Shown here: piece by piece, positions 1 to 8,102 of the stretch
Numbering within the stretch: position 1 is the first letter of the stretch
Layout: the number at the start of each line of letters is the position of its first letter
Source of the DNA: Actinomycetota bacterium
Lineage (GTDB): Bacteria > Actinomycetota > Actinomycetes > S36-B12
Reading direction: 5' to 3'
NCBI GenBank assembly: GCA_016717115.1
Contig: JADKGE010000001.1
Coordinates: 620,001-684,000 of the forward strand
Length of the DNA: 64,000 nucleotides
Notes under the pieces: generated by a model
What the model saw: the letters and a program-made list of their open reading frames with translations, nothing else
What the model was told of the DNA's origin: nothing
Databases searched by the model: none
Made by a program: the position numbers and the translations under genes

Positions 1-1
1 C

Positions 2-1006
2 AGCTCGCAGTTGATCCTCGCCAAGAACCGCGGACTCATCTGGGGGTTCCGATGGCTAGCACACCGTACGAGCACGTACGCCGGACGCGACCGCATACTC
101 ATCTGGGCCTCGCCCCTGGGCATCTTCACGTCCCTGCTCCTCTGGCTGCTCCTGTTCTTCATCGGGTACGCCCTGCTCATGTTCGCGACGGGCGACCTCG
201 GCGTCGCCGCCTCGTTCCGAGAGGCCGGCTCCAGCCTGTTCACGCTGGGTTACGCCAGCACCGACCGAGGCAACCTGACGGCCCTGGACTTCGTCGCCGC
301 AGCTACGGGTCCGATCACCATCGGCCTGCTCATCGGATACCTGCCGACGATGTATGCCGCGTACCAGCAGCGAGAGGCAGAGGTGACCTTGATGCTGGCG
401 CGGGCGGGCGAGCCCAACTGGGGCCCTGAACTGCTTGCCCGACATGCGATGGTCGGTATGGTCCCGCAGCTCTACGACCTGTGGCCCCTCTGGGAACGGT
501 GGGCCGCAGAGGTCGGTGAGAGCCATACGAACTTCCCGGTCCTGATCCAGATGCGATCGGCGCGGCCGAACCGCAACTGGTTGGTGGCCCTGCTGTGCGT
601 CATGGACGCGGCCGCCATGCACATGGCCCTCAACCCGAGGGAGGTGCAGGATCGGCCGCGCCTGCTCCTGCGGCAGGGGATCCTGTGCCTTCAGGAACTC
701 GCGACCGTAGAACGCATCGCCTTCGATGATGATCCTTCTCCGGATGAGCCGTCGGCGATCTCGCGCGACGAGTTCGCCGCGGCCTGCGCGAGCCTGGCCA
801 CTGCGAACTACGCCATGGAGCGTTCGCCCGAGGACGCCTACCCGCACTTTCGCGGGTGGCGGGCCAACTACGAGGCGATGGCGTACGCGCTGGCCGAGCG
901 CATCGAGGCGGTCCCTGCCCCGTGGAGCGGCCCGCGCCGGCCCCCGCTGCCGGTCATTGTCCCGCACCGGCCGGTGAACCGCACTCCGGATCCCGACGCA
1001 ACGTAA
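2..1006 (+). CDS. Hypothetical membrane protein, 5' end cut by window edge
   Basis: The frame is open from base 2, so the true start lies outside the window; the first in-window start codon is a TTG at 11. Counted from that TTG, one or two hydrophobic segments fall at about residues 28-60 and another at 92-116. Between them is a short stretch reading SLFTLGYAS. The rest (about residue 120 onward) is soluble, and the tail is rich in Pro and Arg. The two-helix-with-loop layout, with a TLGY sequence that loosely recalls a K+ channel selectivity loop (TVGYG), suggests a channel-like protein, but the essential second glycine is absent and I would not name it. It is followed by about 190 bp without a gene. 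Confidence 0.7.
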   Translation, partial: SSQLILAKNRGLIWGFRWLAHRTSTYAGRDRILIWASPLGIFTSLLLWLLLFFIGYALLMFATGDLGVAASFREAGSSLFTLGYASTDRGNLTALDFVAAATGPITIGLLIGYLPTMYAAYQQREAEVTLMLARAGEPNWGPELLARHAMVGMVPQLYDLWPLWERWAAEVGESHTNFPVLIQMRSARPNRNWLVALLCVMDAAAMHMALNPREVQDRPRLLLRQGILCLQELATVERIAFDDDPSPDEPSAISRDEFAAACASLATANYAMERSPEDAYPHFRGWRANYEAMAYALAERIEAVPAPWSGPRRPPLPVIVPHRPVNRTPDPDAT

Positions 1007-1133
1007 GTGCCGAGGCGCGGACCCCTCATGGCCCGCGGGTGGCCGCGTGAGTTGTCCCCGAACGAGGGACCGTGAAAATCGCGGCAATCCAGTCACGGAT
1101 GATCCGCCGAACGTTACCTTTCTCGTGCGCCCG

Positions 1134-1144
1134 CTGGTCACCAG
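1134..1144. promoter_or_regulatory. Short palindrome upstream of small antitoxin-like gene
   Basis: CTGGT-C-ACCAG is a perfect 5-1-5 inverted repeat about 50 bases before the ATG of the 57-aa gene. It could be an operator or chance; nothing else in the 1007-1195 gap stands out. Confidence 0.25.
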
Positions 1145-1195
1145 TGCGCTGCAGGCGGCGTCAGGGCGCATCTCGACAATCAGTCAGGAGGACGC

Positions 1196-1369
1196 ATGGG
1201 AATCATGGACAGCGCCGAGGGTCTGCTCGGTGGCGCGGGCGACCAGGTTGACGGTGCGGTGGATGCCGCTGCCGACGCGGTCAAGGACAAGGCCCCGGAT
1301 CAGGTCGACGGTGCGATCGATCAGGGCGCCGACATGGCGAAGGACGCCATTACGGACCAGCTCTCCTGA
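1196..1369 (+). CDS. Small MT0933-like antitoxin-family protein (57 aa)
   Basis: A 57-residue acidic, alanine-rich helical protein starting MGIMDSAEGLLGG and containing repeated D-Q-V-D-G-A-(V/I)-D units. The start ATG at 1196 has a good ribosome site (AGGAGG about 6 bases upstream); a second in-frame ATG at codon 4 is less well placed. The opening, length and repeated K/D/A helices resemble the MT0933/Rv0909 antitoxin family common in actinobacteria, members of which are often solitary. No toxin gene (such as an Rv0910-like SRPBCC protein) is adjacent, so a toxin-antitoxin role is not supported by context. The gene is monocistronic and closed by a strong terminator 12 bases after its stop. 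Confidence 0.75.
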   Translation: MGIMDSAEGLLGGAGDQVDGAVDAAADAVKDKAPDQVDGAIDQGADMAKDAITDQLS

Positions 1370-1381
1370 TCGCGCCAGCCG

Positions 1382-1415
1382 AAGAGGCCCGAACCCCATC
1401 GGGTTCGGGCCTCTT
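1382..1415. terminator. Rho-independent terminator, 15-bp stem
   Basis: AAGAGGCCCGAACCC pairs perfectly with 1401-1415 across a CATC loop, and the stem runs into a TTT(C) tract. It ends the small antitoxin-like gene. On the other strand it lies just downstream of the convergent glsB-like gene, so it probably serves both. Confidence 0.9.
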
Positions 1416-1430
1416 TCGTGCGGGCCAAGG

Positions 1431-1718
1431 TCAGGCGGCCTTCCTCGTCCCTCCGCGGCCGAGGAGCGCCGCCGCACCCCAGACAGCCACGATCCCGACG
1501 ACGAGCTGCAGGCCGTGGCGGATCCAGTCGAATCCACCGGTGTCCTTGACTCCGATGAGGCTTGAGAGCCAGTCGCCCACGAACATGCCGACCACGCCGG
1601 CGACGATGACCGACCACCAGGGAATGTTCTGACGCCCCGGCAGGATGAGGCGCGCGATGATGCCGATGATCGCGCCGCCGATGATGATCCACAGGATGTT
1701 GCCGATACTCCAGTCCAC
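1431..1718 (-). CDS. GlsB/YeaQ/YmgE family (transglycosylase-associated) membrane protein
   Basis: A 95-aa, three-helix hydrophobic protein. Its first half, with IGNILWIIIGG, the GGAIIGIIARLILPG glycine pattern and the PWWSVIVAGVVGMFVGD segment, is characteristic of the GlsB/YeaQ/YmgE family of small stress-associated inner-membrane proteins. The biochemical role is unknown; the name 'transglycosylase-associated' is historical. I chose the GTG at 1718 because GGAG lies 7 bases upstream. An upstream ATG at 1733 lacks a ribosome site. It is convergent with the antitoxin-like gene across the terminator at 1382-1415. Confidence 0.85.
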   Translation of the reverse strand: MDWSIGNILWIIIGGAIIGIIARLILPGRQNIPWWSVIVAGVVGMFVGDWLSSLIGVKDTGGFDWIRHGLQLVVGIVAVWGAAALLGRGGTRKAA

Positions 1719-1906
1719 GTGAGAACTCCGCATCTGACGGGTCCGACGCCCGTGCCGCGAGTATTCAACTGCACGGGCGAGCCCCTGGACCAGTGCCTGG
1801 CGTCCTCGGCCTCGAATCGCCACCGATCGCCTGCGCGGAGCGGGTGTTTGGAGGACGATCGTCCGCGAAGTCGACTAGACGGCCGCCGAGGCCCGAGGGG
1901 AGTGAC

Positions 1907-2719
1907 ATGGTCAAGCGCCGGGATGTCACGTCGCGTGAGTACAAGGTGATGCTGTCGCCGTCGAGACTGGACGGCGACGAGGCCACGATGACCGCTCAGG
2001 TCCAGGCCTTCTGGGCGGAGTTCAAGGCCGCTCTTGCTCCCTTGGACATCCCCACCACGGGCTCCTTCAGTGGCGTCAAGGCTCGCCGCCTGATCCGGTT
2101 CTTCGACACCGACGCACACTCGCTGCATTCAGACAGCTACATCGTCCGTGAGCGTGAGGACATCGAGACGGGGGAGCGGGAGGTGACCCTGAAGTTCCGC
2201 CACGCCGATCGCTACGTGGCAGCCGACCGCCGCATGGACGCGGAGTCGGCAGCCGAGGTCAAGACCAAGTTCGAGGAGGACGTGAAGCCCCCCTTCGTGA
2301 GCGTGTTCAGCTTCTCGACGACGCTTCCGCTCGAGTCCGGCCACGTCCTCGAACAGGTGCGCGACGTTGCGCACCTGTTCCCGGGCCTGACCGAGGCGCT
2401 CGATGAGCTTCCCGTCGACCAGCCGCTCGTCCTCGTCGGCGACTTCGTCGGCCATGAGATCGTCCTCGAGGGGGCGACCCTGCTGCTCGGGAAGCGCGAC
2501 ATCGAAGCCGAGTGCGCGCTGGTCGTCTGGTACGACGAGGGCGCCGCCGATACCACCCCTGTGGTCGCCGAGTTCAGCTTCAAGTACGGCGACGACCAGG
2601 AGGACTACCGCGGTTCGATAGCCCGCGATGCCTACGAGATCCTCAGGATTCTGCAGGGCGGGCTCGACGGATGGGTGGATGCGAAGTCGATGACGAAGAC
2701 GGCGTTCGTGTACGCCTGA
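1907..2719 (+). CDS. CYTH-like domain protein
   Basis: A 270-aa soluble protein. Residues about 60-105 have the alternating charged strands of the CYTH/triphosphate tunnel fold: an FFDT-D...L......YIVRERED strand pair followed by EVTLKFR. A late strand, AEFSFKYGDD, supplies further acidic and basic tunnel residues. The N-terminal signature is degenerate (REYKVML rather than ExExK). It is longer than a bare CYTH domain (about 190 aa), so an extra C-terminal strand set is likely. CYTH proteins bind triphosphates (adenylate cyclase, thiamine triphosphatase or polyphosphate enzymes); substrate cannot be deduced. The ATG at 1907 has GAGGGGAG upstream. The gene is convergent with the phosphotransferase, only 12 bases apart. 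Confidence 0.55.
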   Translation: MVKRRDVTSREYKVMLSPSRLDGDEATMTAQVQAFWAEFKAALAPLDIPTTGSFSGVKARRLIRFFDTDAHSLHSDSYIVREREDIETGEREVTLKFRHADRYVAADRRMDAESAAEVKTKFEEDVKPPFVSVFSFSTTLPLESGHVLEQVRDVAHLFPGLTEALDELPVDQPLVLVGDFVGHEIVLEGATLLLGKRDIEAECALVVWYDEGAADTTPVVAEFSFKYGDDQEDYRGSIARDAYEILRILQGGLDGWVDAKSMTKTAFVYA

Positions 2720-2731
2720 GCGGGCTGCCGG

Positions 2732-3796
2732 TCAGATGCGCGACGAGGCGCGGTCGACGAGGACGTTGACGCCCGCGCCGAAGCCGGCGAACGCCGGGTT
2801 CGTGGTCTCTCCGCGGCGGAACCGGAACCAGATCTGCTGAACGATGACCGCGAGCCGGAACAGGCCGAACACCTCGTAGAACCGCCAGTCCTCCACAGGC
2901 AGGCCGGTGCGCCCCGCGTACCGCTCCACGTACTCCTCCCGCGTCGGCATGCCCGGCAGGTCGGTGGGCTGGCGACGCAGGAGCTGGAAGGCGGGATCGT
3001 CGTCCGCCGTGACCCAGTAGGCGAGAGAGGCCCCGAGGTCCATGAGCGGGTCGCCCACGGTCGCCATCTCCCAGTCCAGGACGCCGACAAGCCGAGCGTC
3101 GCCATCGAGGTCGAGCACGAGGTTGTCGAATCGCCAGTCGCCGTGGATCAGGCGCTGCGCCACGTCGGCGGGCTGGTTGGCGTCGAGCCAGCGCATGACA
3201 TCGTCGGCCGTGGGCACGTCGTCGGTCATGGCGTCGCGATACCTCCGCGACCACCCCGACACCTGTCGGCCGACGTAGCCGGGCCCCCGTCCGAGGGTGT
3301 CCAGGCCGACGACGACAGGGTCGAGGGTGTGCAGATCGGCCTGAGCATCGATGACGGTATGGGCGAGGGTTCGTGTCAGGTCGGGGTCGCGCAGCACCCC
3401 GGCGGGCACATCCCGACGCAGGATGGTGCCGCGCTTGCGCTCCATGAGGTAGAACTCACTGCCGATGACCGCGGGATCCGTGCAGTACCCGAGGATGTCC
3501 GGCACAAGTCCGTAGTGGGGTCGCAGCCGACGCTGCACCGTGACTTCGCGACCCATGTCGTGTGCCGAGGCGGCCTTGTGGCCCATCGGGGGGCGACGCA
3601 GGACGAGGTCGCCGGCCGCGTCGCCGTAGGAGACCAGGTACGTGAGGTTGGACGCCCCGCCGGGGAACTGACGCACCGTCGGAGGTGCACCGCCGGTGCT
3701 GCCCGGCACGTGCTCGATTATCCAAGCGTGCAGGGCGCCAACGTCGAAGGCGTCCTCGTCGCGCGTGCGGATCGTGCCGTCCGAGCCCTCGCTCAC
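2732..3796 (-). CDS. Phosphotransferase family protein (APH fold, ACAD10/11-like)
   Basis: A 354-aa kinase-fold protein. The catalytic loop is at about 217-226 (I-H-G-D-W-R-F-D-N), followed by the metal-binding D-W-E at 241-243; the N lobe contains the GGASNLTYLV nucleotide loop near 46-55. In actinobacteria such genes accompany acyl-CoA dehydrogenases of the ACAD10/11 type, which in animals phosphorylate and then dehydrogenate 4-hydroxyacyl-CoAs. Here its GTG start overlaps the stop of the upstream acyl-CoA dehydrogenase by 4 bases (GTGA), which supports translational coupling and a shared substrate. A role in 4-hydroxy acid catabolism is inference from that pairing. Confidence 0.88.
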   Translation of the reverse strand: MSEGSDGTIRTRDEDAFDVGALHAWIIEHVPGSTGGAPPTVRQFPGGASNLTYLVSYGDAAGDLVLRRPPMGHKAASAHDMGREVTVQRRLRPHYGLVPDILGYCTDPAVIGSEFYLMERKRGTILRRDVPAGVLRDPDLTRTLAHTVIDAQADLHTLDPVVVGLDTLGRGPGYVGRQVSGWSRRYRDAMTDDVPTADDVMRWLDANQPADVAQRLIHGDWRFDNLVLDLDGDARLVGVLDWEMATVGDPLMDLGASLAYWVTADDDPAFQLLRRQPTDLPGMPTREEYVERYAGRTGLPVEDWRFYEVFGLFRLAVIVQQIWFRFRRGETTNPAFAGFGAGVNVLVDRASSRI

Positions 3797-5019
3797 GACG
3801 GCAGGTGGCGCTTGATCTCGCCGCGCGCAATATCGCGCAGGTGCACCTCGTCCGGACCGTCGGCAAGGCGCAGTGTGCGAGCGCCCGCGTACATCTGCGC
3901 CAGCGGCACGTCATCGCTGACGCCCATCCCGCCGAACACCTGGATCGCTCGGTCCAGAACAGCAAGTGCCGCGCGCGGTGCGGCCACCTTGATGGCCGCG
4001 ATCTCCATGCGCGCTCCCTTGGGGCCGACCTGGTCGATCTTCCAGGCCGCCTTCAGGGTCAGTAGGCGGGCCTGCTCGATCGCCAGTCGCGATTCGGCAA
4101 TCTGGCCCTGCACGACGCCCTGCTGCGCCAGGGGCTTGCCGAACGCGACGCGGCTCATCGCCCGCTCGGTCATGAGGTCGATCGCCCGCTCGGCCATGCC
4201 GATCGCTCTCATGCAGTGATGGATGCGGCCGGGGCCCAGACGCGCCTGGGCGAGGGCGAAGCCGCTGCCTTCGTCGCCGAGCAGGTTCGTGATCGGCACC
4301 CGAACGTCATTGAGGAGCACCTCTCCGTGCCCGTGCTGGTCGTGGTAGCCGAATACCGGTACCGAGCGAAGGACCTCGACTCCGGGTGCATCGACCGGCA
4401 CCAGCACCATCGACTGCTGGTGGTGGACATCGGCTGACGGATCGGTCTTGCCCATGATGATCATCACCGAGCAGCGTGGGTCGTTCAGCCCGGTGGTCCA
4501 CCACTTGCGGCCGTTGATCACGTAGTGGTCGCCATCGCGCTCTATTCGAGTCGCGATGTTGGTCGCGTCGCTGCTGGCAACGTCGGGTTCTGTCATCCCG
4601 AAGGCGGACCTGATGCGACCGTCGAGCAAGGGCTCGAGCCACTGATCCTTCTGCTCGGATGTGCCGAACATGTGGAGGATCTCCATGTTGCCCGTGTCCG
4701 GGGCGGAGCAGTTGATGGCCTCCGGGGCGATGTCCACGGAGCGGCCGGAGAGCTCCGCGATGGGCGCGTACTCCAGGACCGACAGCCCGTGTGCCGGCTC
4801 GGTGGAGTCCGGAAGGAAGAGGTTCCACAGGCCGCGTGAGCGTGCGTCGGCCTTCAGCTGCTCCACGACGGGGGGCAGGGTGTGCAGCTGCCCCGACGCG
4901 GTCAGTTCGCGCCGCTGGGCCACATAGACGGGCTCCGCCGGATAGACCGCCTCGTCCATGAAGGTCTGCATGCGCCCGAGGTACTCTTCGGCGCGCGGGC
5001 TGAGGCTGAAGTCCATCAT
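3793..5019 (-). CDS. Acyl-CoA dehydrogenase, ACAD10/11-like
   Basis: A 408-aa FAD-dependent dehydrogenase of full family length. It shows the flavin-contact motif FGMTEPDVASSDATN in the middle third and the C-terminal signature QVFGGMGVSDD near residue 365, where DDVPLAQMYAG follows in place of the usual (E/D)-x-P-(I/V)-ER(L/M)-(Y/W)-RD. The reaction is the oxidation of an acyl-CoA to the 2-enoyl-CoA, with electrons passed to ETF. Two ATGs (5019 and 5016) follow GAGGGG; either may be used. It is first in a two-gene unit with the phosphotransferase, an arrangement typical of hydroxyacyl-CoA catabolism in high-GC Gram-positives. Confidence 0.93.
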   Translation of the reverse strand: MMDFSLSPRAEEYLGRMQTFMDEAVYPAEPVYVAQRRELTASGQLHTLPPVVEQLKADARSRGLWNLFLPDSTEPAHGLSVLEYAPIAELSGRSVDIAPEAINCSAPDTGNMEILHMFGTSEQKDQWLEPLLDGRIRSAFGMTEPDVASSDATNIATRIERDGDHYVINGRKWWTTGLNDPRCSVMIIMGKTDPSADVHHQQSMVLVPVDAPGVEVLRSVPVFGYHDQHGHGEVLLNDVRVPITNLLGDEGSGFALAQARLGPGRIHHCMRAIGMAERAIDLMTERAMSRVAFGKPLAQQGVVQGQIAESRLAIEQARLLTLKAAWKIDQVGPKGARMEIAAIKVAAPRAALAVLDRAIQVFGGMGVSDDVPLAQMYAGARTLRLADGPDEVHLRDIARGEIKRHLPS

Positions 5020-5069
5020 CGTCCCCTCGTCGCGTGATCACCTCATGGTGTCACGCAGCGACCTTCGAT

Positions 5070-5459
5070 CTAGCCGCGCCCTTCCTTCTTGAAGTTCCGC
5101 CATGGCCCGGGAAGCAGCCAGATGAACATCCCGCAGATCCACACGATCAGCGTGCCCCAGATCCACCCCATGCCGGAGATGTCGAGTGAACCCCACGGGA
5201 GCACGTTTGTCACAAACAGTGCGAGGAAGGTGGCAATGAGTCCGGTCAGGGCGACGATCGACCCGGCATTGCGGATGAGGAACTTCAGGACGAGCCAGGT
5301 GAACAGCCCGCTGAGGATAGCGAACAGGACCAGGCTGACGAAGAAGCCGGTCGCGCTCGTGAAGTGGAACTGGTCCTGAGGCAGGATCAGGCCGGCGAGC
5401 AGGAGCCCGACGGCGTTGCCGCCCAGGCCCAGCAGCCAGCCGAGGAGGAATCGAGGCAT
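5070..5459 (-). CDS. Four-helix membrane protein, phage-holin superfamily IV-like
   Basis: A 129-aa protein with four hydrophobic segments (about 5-27, 35-60, 68-90 and 96-116) and a short basic tail (RNFKKEGRG). The pattern fits the mycobacterial four-TMS holin-like family (PF04020), which is chromosomally encoded in many actinobacteria and has no proven lytic function. There is no phage context here. Its ATG at 5459 lies 6 bases after a TAGGGT -10 element (5466-5471, minus strand) with no ribosome site, so the transcript looks leaderless. Confidence 0.7.
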   Translation of the reverse strand: MPRFLLGWLLGLGGNAVGLLLAGLILPQDQFHFTSATGFFVSLVLFAILSGLFTWLVLKFLIRNAGSIVALTGLIATFLALFVTNVLPWGSLDISGMGWIWGTLIVWICGMFIWLLPGPWRNFKKEGRG

Positions 5460-5588
5460 GGCAAAACCCTAGCCATCCTCTCCGCGATTCGCTGGATTTC
5501 ACCCACCGAGATCCTCCACCGGAGTCTGCCCGCATGGTCGGCGCGAGTAGCCTCGAGGTCCAGCCCAAGCGCCCACGAGGGGACCCCT

Positions 5589-6659
5589 GTGCCCGACCTG
5601 TTCTCACCGCTGACGATCCGTGCCCAGAGCTTCGCCAACCGGGCATGGGTCTCGCCCATGTGCATGTACTCGGCCGAAGGCGGAGTGGTCACCGACTGGC
5701 ACCTTGTCCACCTCGGCGCACTCGCCGCCGGAGGAGCGGGGCTGGTCATGACGGAGGCCACGGGCGTGACGCCCGAGGGTCGCATCAGCCCGGCGTGCCC
5801 GGGGATCTGGAGCGACGAGCAGGCGCAGGCCTGGTCCCGAGTGGTCTCCTTCGTGCGCGGGCAGGACGCGGTGGCCGGAATACAGCTGGCGCACGCCGGG
5901 CGAAAGGCGTCCACAGCAGCGCCCTGGGACGGCGGCGGATACGTGGCGCCCGCCGACGGCGGCTGGCAGACGGTGGGGCCGTCCGACATAGCCTTCGGGA
6001 CGCTGCCTGCCCCGCGGCCGATGAGCGCCGACGATATCGGCGAGACCGTGACCGCCTTTGCGACGGCCGCGCGGCGGTCGCTCGACGTCGGCTTCGACGT
6101 GATCGAGCTGCACGCTGCCCACGGGTACCTCCTGCACCAGTTCCTCTCTCCCCTGTCGAACCTGCGAGAGGACGAGTACGGCGGTTCGCTGGACAACCGC
6201 ATGCGCTTGCCGATCGAGGTGGCGGTCGCCGTTCGCGAGGTGTGGCCGGCCGATCGGCCGCTGTTCATGCGGATCTCCACGACCGACTGGATGTCGGGCG
6301 GCTGGGACGTGAGCCAGTCGATCGAGCTGGCGCGTCGCCTCCACGACGTCGGCGTCGACTTGATCGACGCCTCGTCGGGCGGACTGCACCACGAGCAGCG
6401 GATCCCCGATCGGGTGGAGTACCAGACCGACATCGCGGCGGAACTGCGCCGGGAGGCCGGCCTGCTCGTCGGCGCCGTCGGACGGATCACCGACCCGCAC
6501 CAGGCAGATGCCCTCATTCGGGACGGCAAGGCCGACGCGGTCTTCCTCGCCCGGCAGATGCTGCGCGACCCGCATTGGCCCCAGCGCGCGGCGCACGAGC
6601 TTGGTGCAGACGTCCGGTGGCCGCGGCAGTACCTGCGCGCTGCCTCCTGGCGCTCGTAG
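5589..6659 (+). CDS. NADH:flavin oxidoreductase, old yellow enzyme (YqjM-like)
   Basis: A 356-aa TIM-barrel flavoprotein. It begins LFSPLTIRAQSFANR, then has the Cys (C25 in VSPMCMYSA) that tunes FMN in the thermophilic-like/YqjM subgroup. The IELHAAHGYLLHQFLSPLSN block supplies the active-site region, and the C-terminal GAVGRI...A...G.AD.V.LARQMLRDP block binds FMN phosphate. It would reduce alpha,beta-unsaturated carbonyls at NAD(P)H expense. I chose the GTG at 5589 because it follows GAGGGG and gives the standard family N-terminus; an open frame extends upstream but lacks family features. UbiA and YdeI-like genes follow closely on the same strand. Confidence 0.93.
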   Translation: MPDLFSPLTIRAQSFANRAWVSPMCMYSAEGGVVTDWHLVHLGALAAGGAGLVMTEATGVTPEGRISPACPGIWSDEQAQAWSRVVSFVRGQDAVAGIQLAHAGRKASTAAPWDGGGYVAPADGGWQTVGPSDIAFGTLPAPRPMSADDIGETVTAFATAARRSLDVGFDVIELHAAHGYLLHQFLSPLSNLREDEYGGSLDNRMRLPIEVAVAVREVWPADRPLFMRISTTDWMSGGWDVSQSIELARRLHDVGVDLIDASSGGLHHEQRIPDRVEYQTDIAAELRREAGLLVGAVGRITDPHQADALIRDGKADAVFLARQMLRDPHWPQRAAHELGADVRWPRQYLRAASWRS

Positions 6660-6679
6660 GGCGTCGGAGCGGATATCCC

Positions 6680-7495
6680 GTGAACCGGCTGTCCGCGTTC
6701 GCACGCGCCTGCCACCCCGCGCCGACCGTGGTGGTCACGTTCGTCATCACCGCCTTCGCGTGGAGCCTGGGCTGGCGGCTCCCGGGCCTGGCCGGCGTCC
6801 TGCTCGCGGTTCTCGTGGGGCAATTGTCGATCGGATGGAGCAACGACGCCTTCGACGCGGACCTCGATGCGACCGTCGGGCGAGGATCCAAGCCCACGGT
6901 CGCCGGCGACGTCACCGCTCGCGGACTCTGGCTCGCCGCCGCGACGGCCCTGGTCCTTTCGGCGGGGCTCAGCTGGGCCGTTGCCGGGCTCGTCGGCGGC
7001 ACGCTGCACGTCTTCTCCGTGCTCATGGCCTGGCTCTACAACACCGTGCTGTCGCGAACCCCCTGGTCGTGGCTGCCGTACGCTCTCGCCTTCGGTGCCG
7101 TTTTTGCGTTCTTTACTTACGGCCTTGACGGATCCGCACCACCAGCCTGGACCGTCGCCGTCTTCGCCATCGTCGGAGTGAGCGCGCACCTGGCCAACGC
7201 GGTGCCTGACATCAACGCCGACCGTGCCGCGGGAGTGGATGGCCTGGCCGTGCGGCTCGGCACGCGGGCGTCACTGGCGGTGTGCTGGGCGCTGCTGGGC
7301 ATCGGGACCCTCATACTCGCCGTCGTGACGTGGGTCGACCAGCCATGGCTGGCGGTAATCGTCATTGCGGTCCTTCTCGTCGCAGGAGCAGTCGCCATCT
7401 CCTCTCGCCGCAAGGGTGCCGACTTCGTCGCACTGATGGCTGTCGTAGCGATCGACGTCGTGGTCCTGGTGGTCGCGGCAGCGCAGGGAGGGTGA
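6680..7495 (+). CDS. UbiA-family prenyltransferase
   Basis: A 271-aa integral membrane protein with about eight helices. It has both Mg-diphosphate motifs: N55-D56-x2-D59-x3-D63 followed by K71-P72, and a second DINADRAAGVDG in the second half. These identify a UbiA-type intramembrane prenyltransferase that attaches an isoprenoid chain to an aromatic or other acceptor. The acceptor (menaquinone, heme, sugar phosphate or other) cannot be assigned; the rather short form and SIGWSND start of motif 1 resemble uncharacterised actinobacterial SCO-type members. The GTG at 6680 has GGAGCGG about 6 bases upstream. It lies 20 bases after the OYE gene and 3 bases before the YdeI-like gene, probably one operon. 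Confidence 0.88.
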   Translation: MNRLSAFARACHPAPTVVVTFVITAFAWSLGWRLPGLAGVLLAVLVGQLSIGWSNDAFDADLDATVGRGSKPTVAGDVTARGLWLAAATALVLSAGLSWAVAGLVGGTLHVFSVLMAWLYNTVLSRTPWSWLPYALAFGAVFAFFTYGLDGSAPPAWTVAVFAIVGVSAHLANAVPDINADRAAGVDGLAVRLGTRASLAVCWALLGIGTLILAVVTWVDQPWLAVIVIAVLLVAGAVAISSRRKGADFVALMAVVAIDVVVLVVAAAQGG

Positions 7496-7498
7496 CGA

Positions 7499-8101
7499 AT
7501 GGCGACCGAGCTTCCGGAGCTTGCCGTGCTCGACGTCGCCGAGTGGCGTGAGTGGCTGGCGCATCACCACCACGACTCGTCCGGGGTCTGGCTGCTCCTG
7601 GCCCGAAAAGGGACCACCGAGCCCACCAGCCTCAGCTACGCGCAGGCGCTCGACGAGGCGCTGTGCGTCGGCTGGATCGACGGCCAGGTTCGCCGCAACG
7701 ACGAGGCGACGTTCCGTCAGCGATTCACCCCGCGCACGGCACGCAGCGTCTGGTCGCGGCGTAACGTCGAGCACATCGCTCGCCTGGAGTCGGAGGGGCG
7801 CATGCGGCCGGCCGGCCGGGCGCAGGTCGAGCGAGCCATGGCCGACGGACGCTGGGAGGCGGCCTACGCCGGACCCGCGACGATCGAGGTGCCGGTTGAC
7901 CTGGCGGCCGCGCTGGACGCAACGCCACGGGCCAAGGCCATGTTCGGCATCCTCACCAGCCAGAACCGCTACTCCGTGCTGCTGAGGATCGGCCAGGCGA
8001 AGCGTGCCGAGACGAGGGCTCGTCGCATCCAGGCGTTCGTCGCCATGCTTGAGCGGGGCGAGACCGTCTATCCGCAGAAGCGGACGCTGGACGACGAGTA
8101 G
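7499..8101 (+). CDS. YdeI/OmpD-associated family protein
   Basis: A 200-aa soluble protein. The N-terminal half has the family hallmarks WREWLAHHHHDSSGVWLLLARK and a block reading ALDEALCVGWIDGQ, then FTPR...SVWSRRNVEHIARL. The C-terminal half, with AL-D-A.-P.A...F, is the DUF1905-like tail. Members are reported as bacteriocin-protection or OmpD-associated proteins in enterics, but their biochemical function is unknown, and OmpD itself does not exist in Gram-positives. It follows ubiA by 3 bases with GGGAGGG upstream. Its stop is 1 base from the stop of the convergent SDR gene, with no visible terminator. Confidence 0.87.
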   Translation: MATELPELAVLDVAEWREWLAHHHHDSSGVWLLLARKGTTEPTSLSYAQALDEALCVGWIDGQVRRNDEATFRQRFTPRTARSVWSRRNVEHIARLESEGRMRPAGRAQVERAMADGRWEAAYAGPATIEVPVDLAAALDATPRAKAMFGILTSQNRYSVLLRIGQAKRAETRARRIQAFVAMLERGETVYPQKRTLDDE

Positions 8102-8102
8102 G

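Noticed and set aside
1196..1369. Toxin-antitoxin pair at the small antitoxin-like gene
   Set aside because: No toxin gene on either side; a terminator isolates the gene.
5070..5459. Prophage holin
   Set aside because: Family resemblance only; no phage structural, lysis or integrase genes in the window.
5387..7189. 600-codon open frame on the minus strand
   Set aside because: It has Arg/Pro/Ser-rich composition typical of the antisense of high-GC genes and no domain; the opposite strand holds the OYE and UbiA genes with intact motifs.
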